Shown one piece after another: positions 25,401 to 32,463 of a stretch of DNA of 64,000 nt. Positions within the stretch are counted from its first letter, which is position 1. Each line of letters begins with the position of its first letter. Position numbers and translations under genes: made by a program. The notes beneath the pieces are model-generated. The model was not told where the DNA came from and did not search any database. It was given only the letters and a program-made list of their open reading frames with translations. The stretch covers positions 1,603,001 to 1,667,000 of the forward strand of contig NZ_CANNEZ010000001.1 in NCBI RefSeq assembly GCF_947503795.1. Direction: 5' to 3'. The stretch comes from an uncultured Jannaschia sp. (GTDB lineage: Bacteria; Pseudomonadota; Alphaproteobacteria; Rhodobacterales; Rhodobacteraceae).

Positions 25401-25887
25401 CACGCGCGTTCGCGACCAGATCAGCGCGCTGGCCGCCGCGCATGACGTTACCCAACAGCGTCAGAATTCACGAACCATCGCGCTCGACAAGCTCGTGGAA
25501 GCAATCCTTTCGCCGTTTCGGAACTCCCATGCGATCCTGATTGAGGGGCCCATGGTCGATGTCTCGACACAGGTCGTCACGCCGCTCGGGCTGATCCTTT
25601 TCGAATGGGCGACGAACGCCTCGAAATACGGCGCCCTGTCGGCCCCGGGCGGCGGCGTCACGATCGAATGGTCCGTCCAGCCGCTTTCAGATGATCACAG
25701 CGAAATCGTGCTGAGCTGGAACGAAACCGGCGGTCCGACGGTGGAGAAGCCGGCCGAAGCCCGGAATGGCTTCGGCTCTAGACTGATCGAGGGCTCCGCG
25801 CGCCAGCTCGACGGCCGGCTGGTCGACACATGGAAGCCGAGTGGCGTGCAACGCACACTGTCCTTCCCGCTCACGGATCCCGACTGA
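22426..25887 (+). CDS. CheB-CheR-PAS-HWE histidine kinase fusion protein
   Basis: 1153 residues. Order: CheB methylesterase (about 15-195; GIGASAGGLEAI with the catalytic Ser, HLDPTH, SGTGSDGSAG); CheR methyltransferase (about 215-480; GYKPSTIMRRIERRMH, CSSGEEAYTIAILF, FVSCRNLLIYL); a coiled coil rich in EELKSSNEEM-type repeats (about 645-720); two PAS-like domains (about 725-825 and 845-965); and a C-terminal HWE-type kinase (phospho-acceptor segment EMNHRVKNLFAVISSMVSLA near residue 965; ATNASKYGAL N-box; WNETGGP WxE motif). The N-box reads FEWATNA where many HWE kinases have HELATNA. No response regulator or chemotaxis receptor is adjacent, so this is an orphan cytoplasmic sensor, possibly feeding the general stress response. 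Confidence 0.92.
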   Translation: MTIVEDPIELEQTNTHECPIIGIGASAGGLEAIRDMFASVGAASDQAFVIVQHLDPTHVSMMAELMDRHTGLEVRQIEGGERVQAGRAYVIPPGASLTIDDGVLTLSPFDEPRGVRRPIDDFFHSLARDQGPNAACIILSGTGSDGSAGLRAIKERGGICAVQKPSTARFDGMPMSAIGTGLVDFILPVEELCPRLAAFFENKEETEKAAELSSFVSDHVQEICRALQKTVGHDFTGYKPSTIMRRIERRMHVLEIQEASNYLKRIEADEQECEALFRDLLINVTNFFRDPDIFEKVREVAIADTVRRAEASRTIRVWVPGCSSGEEAYTIAILFAEEIKAQDKVCDVQIFATDIDEQMLAQARDGRYSLSGLKHIPSSIRDGYVYGSEGHFEITSAIRDMVHFSTHSLIKDPPFSKLDFVSCRNLLIYLGDEIQKAVIPLFHYALKPDGYLLLGSSESIGSFDDLFEAVDQKARIYSRRPGKRAYPRNFPISTGYPGDGTSQRRARRPSHAQEPVVANAASEKLLSAYAPAHIIIDRHGDIVTSRGKLTKYLDFPSGEPTRHLLTLARRELRDALSPLLRRATETQKRQARQSVEIRSEFGVQTVDIVVDPMPDGTVLVVLPEADAFRQEIAEDVVDAPEPVDVVHDLEEELRLTRFRLRATVEDLETANEELKSSNEEMMSMNEELQSSNEELSTVNEEIKSKADQLAILNADMRHFLESTDFALVVVDEALQVRNFTASITEIFPLNAGDRGRNLTEVRLFVDDDRIFEDCRAVMETGRPVQRLVVRNDGTKTYSMKIRPYRTTTDAIEGATLTFSDVSNLEETKQALETQSERLRVAISAAGMGVWNFETESGKTTVDATIRAFFDMPPTGEPVLSDFIDAIHEDDRDEVARTLSEASESGAPWRNSFRVPKPDGKTIWLQGAGRVVEATGVRKMFGVNFDITEPKEAIEAHELLLREMNHRVKNLFAVISSMVSLARRDTDDPDRIVTRVRDQISALAAAHDVTQQRQNSRTIALDKLVEAILSPFRNSHAILIEGPMVDVSTQVVTPLGLILFEWATNASKYGALSAPGGGVTIEWSVQPLSDDHSEIVLSWNETGGPTVEKPAEARNGFGSRLIEGSARQLDGRLVDTWKPSGVQRTLSFPLTDPD

Positions 25888-25933
25888 CCAGCGGCAAGAT
25901 CCCGGCGCGCGCCGCGCGAGGTGCGGCGCCCCC

Positions 25934-26412
25934 TCACTGGCCGGTCTGGGCGAGCGCGCCGAGAAGAAGCCACGCGGCAGCGAGGCACGCGACCGTGCGG
26001 ACGGTGTTGAGGCGGGTCCAGCGGGGCCCGTAGACGGTCGCCCACCAGTCCCGCGCGTCTGGCCCGGACATGTCCATCCCGGCCAGCCGTTCGTTCAGCG
26101 GCACGTTGCCCGCCACGGTGACCGCGAAACAGCCGCCGAAGATCCCGCCGCCGCCGCCATGAGGCGCAGCGGGTCCGCCGCCGCGACCCAGCCGCCGATG
26201 AGAAGGACGAGCGACAGAGGCGCCATCCCGAGAAACAGCGCCATGAAGGCGATGCGGAAGACCTCGCGGTTGATCGATTGCATCGCCTCCGCACCGCCCG
26301 AGGTTCGCGCGAGGGCGCGCATGATGAAATCCGAAAAGGCGAGGAACACGACGCCGAGCGCGGCATAGGCCAGGATCGCGAACTGCGTCAGGGTGAGAAG
26401 CCAGGGCTCCAT
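25934..26412 (-). pseudogene. DUF1772-like membrane protein gene with a frameshift
   Basis: From the ATG at 26412 (AAGGAG 7 nt upstream) the frame encodes membrane helices (LTQFAILAYAALGVVFLAFS; IAFMALFLGMAPLSLVLLIG) up to LMAAAAG. The reading frame then fails in a GGC-repeat run near 26145-26160. The next frame gives IFGGCFAVTVAGNVPLNERL and a normal DUF1772 end (DARDWWATVYGPRWTRLNTVR, C-terminal helix). Joined, the protein would be about 158 residues. The single lesion lies in a short tandem repeat, so a sequencing or assembly error is as likely as real loss. Confidence 0.75.
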
Positions 26413-26434
26413 GTCAAATCTCCTTGGATCGGGG

Positions 26435-26830
26435 TCAGGCCACGCGGCGCGTGCGGCGAGGCAGGAAGGCCAGGGCTAACCAGAGCGCGATGGCAATCTC
26501 GGCGGTCAGGGCGGCGAGGATCTCGGCCGGTGGCAGCCCGTCGATGGCGATGCCGACCAGCCGCCCGAGCGGATAGCCGACATAGACGATGGCGGCCGCG
26601 ACAAGCGCGGTGGGCCGCATCGCGGCATCCCGCAGGCCCGAAAGCATCACGAGGCCCAGCACGGCGAGGCCCGCACCGGGCGCGCGAAGCTCGCTCAGGA
26701 GGGCGGGATCCGGGCCGACGACGATGCCGGAGCCCGCGAGAAAGGCCGCGGGCGCCATCGTCAGCGCCGCACCGATCGCAGTGGCGACGATGCCGGCGGT
26801 CCCGAGGGCGAGGGTCTGAAACAGGGTCAT
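26435..26830 (-). CDS. Small four-helix membrane protein (DUF4345-like)
   Basis: 131 residues from the ATG at 26830 (GGAG 7 nt upstream). Four hydrophobic helices: TLALGTAGIVATAIGAALTM, a segment around AGLAVLGLVMLSG, TALVAAAIVYVGYPLGRLVG, and a C-terminal one ending in RRTRR. The pattern with APAAFLAGSGI and ELRAPGAGLAVLG fits DUF4345 proteins of unknown function. It lies between the NmrA-like gene and the DUF1772 gene, all leftward, so they probably form one operon. Confidence 0.75.
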   Translation of the reverse strand: MTLFQTLALGTAGIVATAIGAALTMAPAAFLAGSGIVVGPDPALLSELRAPGAGLAVLGLVMLSGLRDAAMRPTALVAAAIVYVGYPLGRLVGIAIDGLPPAEILAALTAEIAIALWLALAFLPRRTRRVA

Positions 26831-26882
26831 GTCATTTCTCCGTGGTTGCGTCGGCGCGGACCGGACGCCCGCGCCGTTGGGG

Positions 26883-27716
26883 TCAGGCGGCGACGGGCGA
26901 CCAAGCGCCGGCGCGCGCGGCACGGGCCGCGTAATCGGCGAAGTCGGTGGCGGGTCGCCCCAGCGCGCGCTGCACGCCGTCGCTGACCTGCGCGTTGCGC
27001 CCGTCCAGCGTCTCGCGCGCGATGGCCGTGAACACGTCGGCCACGTAGGCGCCCGCGCCTTGGGCCAGCCCCTCGTGGAAGTCTTCGAAGGTGATGGGGA
27101 CGTGGCGGATCGGCCGACCCGTGGCGCGCGTGAGCGTGTCGGCCATGTCCGCGAAGCTCATGCAGCGCGGGCCGGTCAGCTCGTAGAAGCGACTGTCGGT
27201 GCCATCATATCTCAGCGCTTTCGCGGCCACCTCGGCGATGTCCTCGACGTCGAGGATCGGCTCGACCACGTCTCCGCCGGGCATCGGCAGCACGCCCGAA
27301 AGGATCGGATCGCGCAGATACCCTTCGGAGAAGTTCTGCGCGAACCACGCACAGCGCAGGCGCGTCGTCGGCACGCCCGCCGCGAGCACGGCCTCTTCGC
27401 CCATCCGGGCATGATGCTCACCGCGCCCCGAGAGAAGGACGAGGCGCTCGACACCCGCCCCCCGCGCCGTTTCCGCCAGCGCGCCCACGGCCTCCACGGC
27501 GCCGGGAAAGGCGAGATCCGGGAAATAGCTGATATAGGCCGCGCGCGCGCCGTCGAGGGCCGGCGCCCAGGTCGCGCGATCCTCCCAGTCGAACGGGGTC
27601 TCGCTGCTGCGCGCGCCACGGCGCACGGACACGCCCGCGGTCTCGAGGCGTTCGGCGATACGACGGCCGGTCTTGCCGGTGGCGCCGATGATCAGGGTGG
27701 GTCGGGGATCGGTCAT
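26883..27716 (-). CDS. NmrA-like NAD(P)-binding SDR protein
   Basis: 277 residues from the ATG at 27716 with an AGGAG 8 nt upstream. N-terminal Rossmann motif TLIIGATGKTGRRIAERLET, then an atypical/extended SDR fold without the YxxxK catalytic pair in the usual place. RYDGTDSRFYELTGPRCMSF resembles NmrA/azoreductase-type proteins. Such proteins sense NAD(P) state or reduce small quinone-like compounds. It is downstream of an AraC regulator on the same strand (98-bp gap), which probably controls it. Confidence 0.85.
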   Translation of the reverse strand: MTDPRPTLIIGATGKTGRRIAERLETAGVSVRRGARSSETPFDWEDRATWAPALDGARAAYISYFPDLAFPGAVEAVGALAETARGAGVERLVLLSGRGEHHARMGEEAVLAAGVPTTRLRCAWFAQNFSEGYLRDPILSGVLPMPGGDVVEPILDVEDIAEVAAKALRYDGTDSRFYELTGPRCMSFADMADTLTRATGRPIRHVPITFEDFHEGLAQGAGAYVADVFTAIARETLDGRNAQVSDGVQRALGRPATDFADYAARAARAGAWSPVAA

Positions 27717-27814
27717 GGTAGTCTCCTGTCCAAGTCGGGGATCGACGGGGACGGGATGCCATGGGAAGCGGGCGCCGGGCTTGACCCGACACGCCCGCTC
27801 TTTGACGCGTGGCG

Positions 27815-28822
27815 TCAGCCTCCCCGCCGTGCCGCGCGAAAGGCCGCAGGGGGTTCACCGCGCCAGCGCCGGAAGGCGCGGGTCAGGGCGCTCTGCTCGG
27901 AAAACCCGGCAAGGAAGGCGATCTCGGCCAGCGCGTAGTCCGAATTGACCAGCAACCCCTCGGCCAGATCCTGGCGTACGTGGTCGACCAGCGCGCGGAA
28001 CGACATGCCTTCGGCGGCCAGCGCACGCTGCAGCGCCCGTTCCGACCGGCCCATCGCGGCGGCGATGCGCGCCAGCTCGGGGACGCCATCGCTCAGCGAC
28101 CGCTCGACGGCGCGCCGCACGGCAGAAGGAAGGTCGTCGCCCGCGCCGCGCACCCGGTCGAGCGCCGCGTCGAGCTGCGCGTCGAGATAGGCTGAGAGCC
28201 CCGCATCCCCCAGCCGGTTGGGTCGGTCGATCAACTCGCCCGAGAGCAGCAGCCCATCGCGATCGCTGTCCCACGTCACCGGGCCGCCGAACCAGCCTGC
28301 ATGGGGCGCGGACGCCCTTGGCGCGGGATGGCGGAGATGCACCTCGAGCGGTTGCACCGCGCCGGGGGCCACCTCGCGCATGATCGTCAGCGCCGAGGCG
28401 AGCGTGGCCTCGTTCGAGAGCCGGAGCCCCAGTCGCCGTGCGCCCGCGCGGTGCAGCATGAACCAGGCGCCCGGACCTTCGGGGCGGACCTCGAACTCAG
28501 CGACCGAGGTCAGCACCCGCCAGTAGCGGGCCGCCCGGCGAAAGCTGTCGCGCAGGGTCGGCGCCGTCTTCCAGGCCAGCCCGAACGCACCGTAGTCGTC
28601 GCAGCGCATCGTCGCCCCGACGCGCAGCGCCATGTCGGTCGCATCCGGCAGGTCATGGGCGATCCGTTCAAGCAGGTCGTAATAGGCGGTGTCCGCGATC
28701 ATCGTGGCGACGTCGGCCTGCGCATCGGGATCGAGCCCAACGGCGCGCAGGTAGGCGGGCCCGCCCGTTCCGCCCACGGCGGCGACGACCTTGCGCAGGT
28801 AGAGCGACGTCACGGAGCCCAT
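27815..28822 (-). CDS. AraC-family transcriptional regulator (OruR/ArgR-type, PF12625 N-domain)
   Basis: 335 residues from the ATG at 28822 (alternative starts exist upstream at 28858 and 28966). A large N-terminal domain (GGPAYLRAVGLDPDAQADVA; CDDYGAFGLAWKTAPTLRDS) typical of arabinose_bd-type AraC proteins is followed by the C-terminal double helix-turn-helix (MGRSERALQRALAAEGMSFR; ALAEIAFLAGFSEQSALTRA; FRRWRGEPPAAFR). It is divergent from the P-loop kinase-like gene and upstream of the NmrA/DUF4345/DUF1772 genes. Confidence 0.9.
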   Translation of the reverse strand: MGSVTSLYLRKVVAAVGGTGGPAYLRAVGLDPDAQADVATMIADTAYYDLLERIAHDLPDATDMALRVGATMRCDDYGAFGLAWKTAPTLRDSFRRAARYWRVLTSVAEFEVRPEGPGAWFMLHRAGARRLGLRLSNEATLASALTIMREVAPGAVQPLEVHLRHPAPRASAPHAGWFGGPVTWDSDRDGLLLSGELIDRPNRLGDAGLSAYLDAQLDAALDRVRGAGDDLPSAVRRAVERSLSDGVPELARIAAAMGRSERALQRALAAEGMSFRALVDHVRQDLAEGLLVNSDYALAEIAFLAGFSEQSALTRAFRRWRGEPPAAFRAARRGG

Positions 28823-28952
28823 GGATCGCACGCTAGCCGAGCCGGCCTGCACTGTCATCGCCGGGATGCGGCCCCGACCCCCGAGGGCCGTGCCGTCGAA
28901 CCCATCACGCGCTATGACCTTCGCGTCCCCTCGCCCGCAAAGGAGCTTCGCG

Positions 28953-29453
28953 ATGCCGTCCCCCACCCCGACCCTTCACATGCTCTGCGGCAAGATCGCT
29001 TCGGGCAAGTCCACCCTCGCCAACACGCTGGCCGCCCATCCGGATACGGTGCGCCTATCCGAGGACGACTGGCTCCACGCGCTCTATGGCGAGGAGATGC
29101 ACACCCTCGCCGATTACGTCCGATGCGCGGCCAAGCTGCGCGCCGCGATCGGCCCGCATGTCGCGGACCTGCTTCGCGCGGGACTGTCAGTCGTGCTCGA
29201 CTTTCAGGCGAACACGGTCGAGGCCCGCAGCTGGATGCGGTCGATCATCGACGCCAGCGGGTCGGCCCACGCGCTCCACGTGATGACCACATCCGACGCG
29301 ACCTGCCTGGCCCGCCTGCGCGCGCGCAACGAAAGCGGCGACCATCCCTTTGCCGCGACCGAAGCGCAATTCCACCGCACGTCCGCGCGTTATGTTCCGC
29401 CCGCGCCGGAGGAAGGGTTCGACATCGTGTTGCACGAGGCCGACGAGGGCTGA
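28953..29453 (+). CDS. P-loop kinase-like ATP-binding protein (AAA_33/zeta-toxin-like fold)
   Basis: 166 residues. Start at the ATG at 28953, preceded by AAAGGAG. Walker A is GKIASGKSTLA at residues 13-23. SEDDWLHALYGEEMHT fits the lid/acceptor region of small nucleotide-kinase-like ATPases, and the strand VVLDFQANTVEARSWM resembles the second nucleotide-binding strand. Such proteins phosphorylate small molecules (shikimate/gluconate-kinase-like, aminoglycoside-modifying or zeta-toxin-like). No antitoxin gene is adjacent, so a toxin role is not supported. Substrate unknown. Confidence 0.75.
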   Translation: MPSPTPTLHMLCGKIASGKSTLANTLAAHPDTVRLSEDDWLHALYGEEMHTLADYVRCAAKLRAAIGPHVADLLRAGLSVVLDFQANTVEARSWMRSIIDASGSAHALHVMTTSDATCLARLRARNESGDHPFAATEAQFHRTSARYVPPAPEEGFDIVLHEADEG

Positions 29454-29570
29454 GGCGCGGCCCGACAGCCGTGCGTCCCGGGGCACTGGCGGCCGATCGG
29501 ACCGGCCGCCCCCCGCCCCTCCGATCCATCGACATTGACAAAGCACGGCTCTGCCGCGCCTACTGGTATT

Positions 29571-29583
29571 CTGGACGGACCAG
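29571..29583. promoter_or_regulatory. FCD-GntR operator candidate upstream of the exported hydrolase gene
   Basis: CTGGACGGACCAG, an imperfect palindrome around a central G, resembling the TGGTC-N-GACCA type bound by FadR/UxuR/LldR-class GntR proteins. It lies 32 bp before the start codon at 29616, inside a larger TACTGGT...ACCAGTA arrangement (29561-29585). The 9-mer GGACCAGTA recurs upstream of the GntR gene at 31696. Confidence 0.5.
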
Positions 29584-29615
29584 TATATCAGTTGTCCGGA
29601 TCAAGGGAGGATCAC

Positions 29616-30680
29616 ATGAAAGCCATCCGTTGCGCGGCCCTCGCCGCCAGCCTCGCCGTCTCGCCGGCCTTCGCGCAGGACGCGAGCTACCCCGAGCCCG
29701 AACGCGGGACCTACGTCATCGAGAATTTCGAGTTCGAGACCGGCGAGGTGCTGCCGGAGATGAATGTCAGCTATCTGACCATCGGCGACCCGGCGAACCC
29801 GCCGGTGCTGATCACCCATGGCACGACCGGTCAGGCCGAGAGCATGTTGGGCGATGCCTTCGCAGGCAATCTTTACGGGCCGGGCCAGCCGCTCGACGCG
29901 TCGAAATACTACCTGATCCTCGTCGATGCGATCGGCGCGGGGCAGTCGTCGAAGCCGTCCGACGGCCTGCGCGCGGATTTCCCAGAGCAGACGCTCATGG
30001 ACATGGTCAACGCCCAGAAGATGCTGCTTGAAGATCACATGGGCATCGACCGGCTGCACGTGAAAATCGGCTTCTCGATGGGCGGCATGCTGACCTGGAC
30101 CTGGCTGACGGAATACCCCGACTTCATGGATGGCGGCGTGCCCATCGCCTCGCTGCCGGGGCCGATGGCGGGCCGTAACTGGATGATGCGCCGGATGGTG
30201 ATCGATGCCGTGCGCGACGACCCCGCCTGGATGGAGGGCAATTACGAGGAGCAGCCCCCCATGCTGCGCTACATGTCGGCCTGGTTCGGCATCGCGACCT
30301 CGAACGGCAACCTCCGCCTGCAGGAGATCGGGGCCACCCGCGTCGACGCCGATGCCTTCGTGGACGAGCGGAAGGCGCAGCAGAAGGTCGGCGACGCCAA
30401 TGACGTGATGTACATGTGGAACGCGTCGCGGAACTTCGACCCGACCCCGAAGCTGGGCGAGATCACCGCAGATGTCCTCGTGCTCCTGTCGCAGGACGAC
30501 GAGCGCAATCCCGTCGAGCTGCCGATGCTCGAGGAGAACATGGCCAAGATCCCCAATGCCGAGGTCTATATCGTGCCCGAGGATGCCGAGACGCGCGGCC
30601 ACGGCACGACCTACAACGCGAGCTACTACGCGGATGTGCTGGCCGAGTTCATGGCTGGGCTGCCCAACGCGCCCGAGTGA
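29616..30680 (+). CDS. Exported alpha/beta hydrolase (homoserine-acetyltransferase-like fold)
   Basis: 354 residues with a signal peptide (MKAIRCAALAASLAVSPAFAQ) and a GGGAGG Shine-Dalgarno. The alpha/beta hydrolase core includes LITHGTTGQAESML (oxyanion region), ILVDAIGAGQSSKP, the nucleophile elbow KIGFSMGGMLTWTW (Ser in GFSMGG), and VLVLLSQDDERNP plus ETRGHGTT, supplying likely acid Asp and base His. The arrangement resembles MetX-like acyltransferases/hydrolases, but export makes an ester hydrolase acting in the periplasm more likely. It stands alone between the P-loop gene and a convergent GntR gene; a GntR-type site lies in its promoter. Confidence 0.85.
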   Translation: MKAIRCAALAASLAVSPAFAQDASYPEPERGTYVIENFEFETGEVLPEMNVSYLTIGDPANPPVLITHGTTGQAESMLGDAFAGNLYGPGQPLDASKYYLILVDAIGAGQSSKPSDGLRADFPEQTLMDMVNAQKMLLEDHMGIDRLHVKIGFSMGGMLTWTWLTEYPDFMDGGVPIASLPGPMAGRNWMMRRMVIDAVRDDPAWMEGNYEEQPPMLRYMSAWFGIATSNGNLRLQEIGATRVDADAFVDERKAQQKVGDANDVMYMWNASRNFDPTPKLGEITADVLVLLSQDDERNPVELPMLEENMAKIPNAEVYIVPEDAETRGHGTTYNASYYADVLAEFMAGLPNAPE

Positions 30681-30700
30681 CGGCACGCGTGTAAGATCGA

Positions 30701-30724
30701 ACGGGGCGTCGTCCGGCGCCCCGT
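30701..30724. terminator. Bidirectional terminator between convergent hydrolase and GntR genes
   Basis: Perfect 8-bp inverted repeat ACGGGGCG-(8 nt)-CGCCCCGT in the 54-bp gap between the convergent genes ending at 30680 and 30735. There is no long T-run, so the strength is uncertain. Confidence 0.6.
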
Positions 30725-30734
30725 CATCGCCGCG

Positions 30735-31490
30735 TCAGTTCGCCCGCGCGCCCCGACCGTCGAGAAAGGCGCGGGTCGTCTCGTAGATGCGGGTCGCGTG
30801 GGTCTCGACCGCCGCAACCGCCGCATCGGCATCCCCGGCCACGAGAGCGTCGAGGATCGCGCGGTGATCGGCGATGCTCTGGGCCACGGCTCCCGGGCGC
30901 GCAACGATGCGGCGCCGGTGGTCGAGCAGGTGGTTGTAGAGCGACATCGCCATGTCCGCGAAGACCTCATTCCCCGCCGCGCGATAGAGAATCGCGTGGA
31001 AATCCCGATCGCACAAAAGGAACCGCACGGGATCGCCGTCGCATTCCGTCTGCGCGTCGATCGAGGCGCGGAGCGCGGTCAGCGTTTCGGGCGCCATGCG
31101 CGCGGCGGACAAGGCAGCGATCCGGCGTTCGATCAGCACGCGCGCGGCGTGGACGCTTTCAAGATCGTAGGGCCCGCTCCAATCGATGGTCGACGCCCCG
31201 GCGAGGACGGCGGACACGTCGGATTTGGCGACACTGGTCCGCGCGCCATGAGCCACGCGCAGGATGCCATGCGCCGCGAGGATCGCGATGGCGCCGCGGA
31301 TGGTTTCGCGACTGACCGAGAGCGACGTCGCAAGCTCGCGCTCGCCGGGAAGCTCGTCGCCGACGGCAAGTACGCCCGACGAGATCAACGCCGCCAGCTT
31401 TTCGGCAATGGCCTCCCGCACCGACTGGCGCGAGACCTGCCCCATCAGCGCCTTGGTGTTCTCCGGCGGCAAGCGTCGAACCTGACCCAT
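30735..31490 (-). CDS. GntR-family (FadR/FCD) transcriptional regulator, paralogue 1
   Basis: 251 residues from the ATG at 31490. N-terminal winged helix-turn-helix (REAIAEKLAALISSGVLAVG; LPGERELATSLSVSRETIRG) followed by an FCD all-helical effector domain with metal-binding His residues (DRDFHAILYRAAGNE, SIADHRAILDAL, ETHATRIYETTR). It is divergent from, and strongly similar to, the regulator starting at 31696, sharing motifs such as RRIVARPGA and VSRETIRGA. The pair probably arose by duplication. It may control the exported hydrolase gene to its left or the sugar operon to its right. Confidence 0.92.
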   Translation of the reverse strand: MGQVRRLPPENTKALMGQVSRQSVREAIAEKLAALISSGVLAVGDELPGERELATSLSVSRETIRGAIAILAAHGILRVAHGARTSVAKSDVSAVLAGASTIDWSGPYDLESVHAARVLIERRIAALSAARMAPETLTALRASIDAQTECDGDPVRFLLCDRDFHAILYRAAGNEVFADMAMSLYNHLLDHRRRIVARPGAVAQSIADHRAILDALVAGDADAAVAAVETHATRIYETTRAFLDGRGARAN

Positions 31491-31635
31491 GCGTCGCGTG
31501 TCCTTCTCGTGGTGTCGGGGGCCGATAGCAGACTTGGCGCGACGGCGACAGCGCGGCACGCCGGATCGCCGTCCGGGGCCGGTGTCCATGGTCCGGCCGC
31601 GACACGGCAGATTGACTCGCGCCCCCGATTGGCCC

Positions 31636-31650
31636 ACTGTTCGGACCAGT
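31636..31650. promoter_or_regulatory. FCD-GntR operator candidate in the divergent regulator promoter
   Basis: ACTGTTCGGACCAGT, a 15-bp near-palindrome (one mismatched pair) matching ACTGGTC-N-GACCAGT, located 45 bp before the start of the GntR gene at 31696. It shares GGACCAGTA with the site before the exported hydrolase gene. Confidence 0.55.
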
Positions 31651-31695
31651 AGTCCAAGGCCGCCCCGGCGGTCGTTGTCGGGAGGGAGGCCCCGC

Positions 31696-32463
31696 ATGGA
31701 TGCCCACCCCCTGCTGGCGGCGGACGGGACCGGTCTGGGCCATCTGCCCCGGCGGTCCATGAAGGATGCCATCGCTGAAAAGCTCGCGACGCTGATCGGG
31801 TCGGGCGCGCTTTCGGTGGGCGACCCGCTGCCCGCCGAGCGTGAACTGGCCGCTGCCATGGGCGTCAGCCGCGAGACGATCCGGGGCGCGTTCCTCATCC
31901 TGTCGACGCGCGGGATATTGTCGGTGGTTCAGGGCGCGCGCACCACCGTGGCTTCGGACGATGTGGGCGATCTGGGCCTCGCCGCCATGCCGCAGTCGCA
32001 GGTGACGGCCTACGGGCTCGACGACGTGCATGACGCCCGGCTCTTGGTCGAGGCGCGCGTCGCCCGGCTGGCGGTCGAGACGATGCAGGCGGACGACCTG
32101 GCACGACTGGACGCGCTGATCGACGCGCAGGACGGCGCGCGTGACGACCCGGTCCGCTACCTGATCCTCGACCGCGAGTTCCACACGATCATCTACCGCG
32201 CCTGCGGCAACGCCGTCCTCTCGGATATCGCCGCCACGCTCTATTCCTACCTGCTCGGCCATCGTCGCCGGGCCGTCGCCCGACCGGGCGCCATCGATCG
32301 CAGCATCGCCGATCATCGCACGATCCTGGACGCCCTCGGCGCCCGCGACGGCGATGCCCTGGCCCACGCATTCGGCGTCCACGAACGCCGGATCTACGAG
32401 ACGACCCGCCAGCTTCTGGGCGAGACGGGTCGCAACGATCAACACGGAGGAGACACCACATGA
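31696..32463 (+). CDS. GntR-family (FadR/FCD) transcriptional regulator, paralogue 2, leads the sugar ABC operon
   Basis: 255 residues; strong GGAGGGAGG upstream of the ATG at 31696. Winged helix-turn-helix (KDAIAEKLATLIGSGALSVG, LPAERELAAAMGVSRETIRG) plus FCD domain with the usual Asp/His ligand set (LDREFHTIIYRACGN, SIADHRTILDALGA, HERRIYETTRQLLG). Its stop overlaps the start of the sugar-binding protein gene (ATGA at 32460), so regulator and transporter are one transcript, which makes it the likely local regulator, probably responding to a sugar acid. Confidence 0.92.
   Translation: MDAHPLLAADGTGLGHLPRRSMKDAIAEKLATLIGSGALSVGDPLPAERELAAAMGVSRETIRGAFLILSTRGILSVVQGARTTVASDDVGDLGLAAMPQSQVTAYGLDDVHDARLLVEARVARLAVETMQADDLARLDALIDAQDGARDDPVRYLILDREFHTIIYRACGNAVLSDIAATLYSYLLGHRRRAVARPGAIDRSIADHRTILDALGARDGDALAHAFGVHERRIYETTRQLLGETGRNDQHGGDTT

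Noticed and set aside
28953..29453. Possible zeta-toxin of a toxin-antitoxin pair
   Set aside because: The P-loop fold is similar, but no small antitoxin gene is adjacent on either side, so only a kinase-like ATPase is called.
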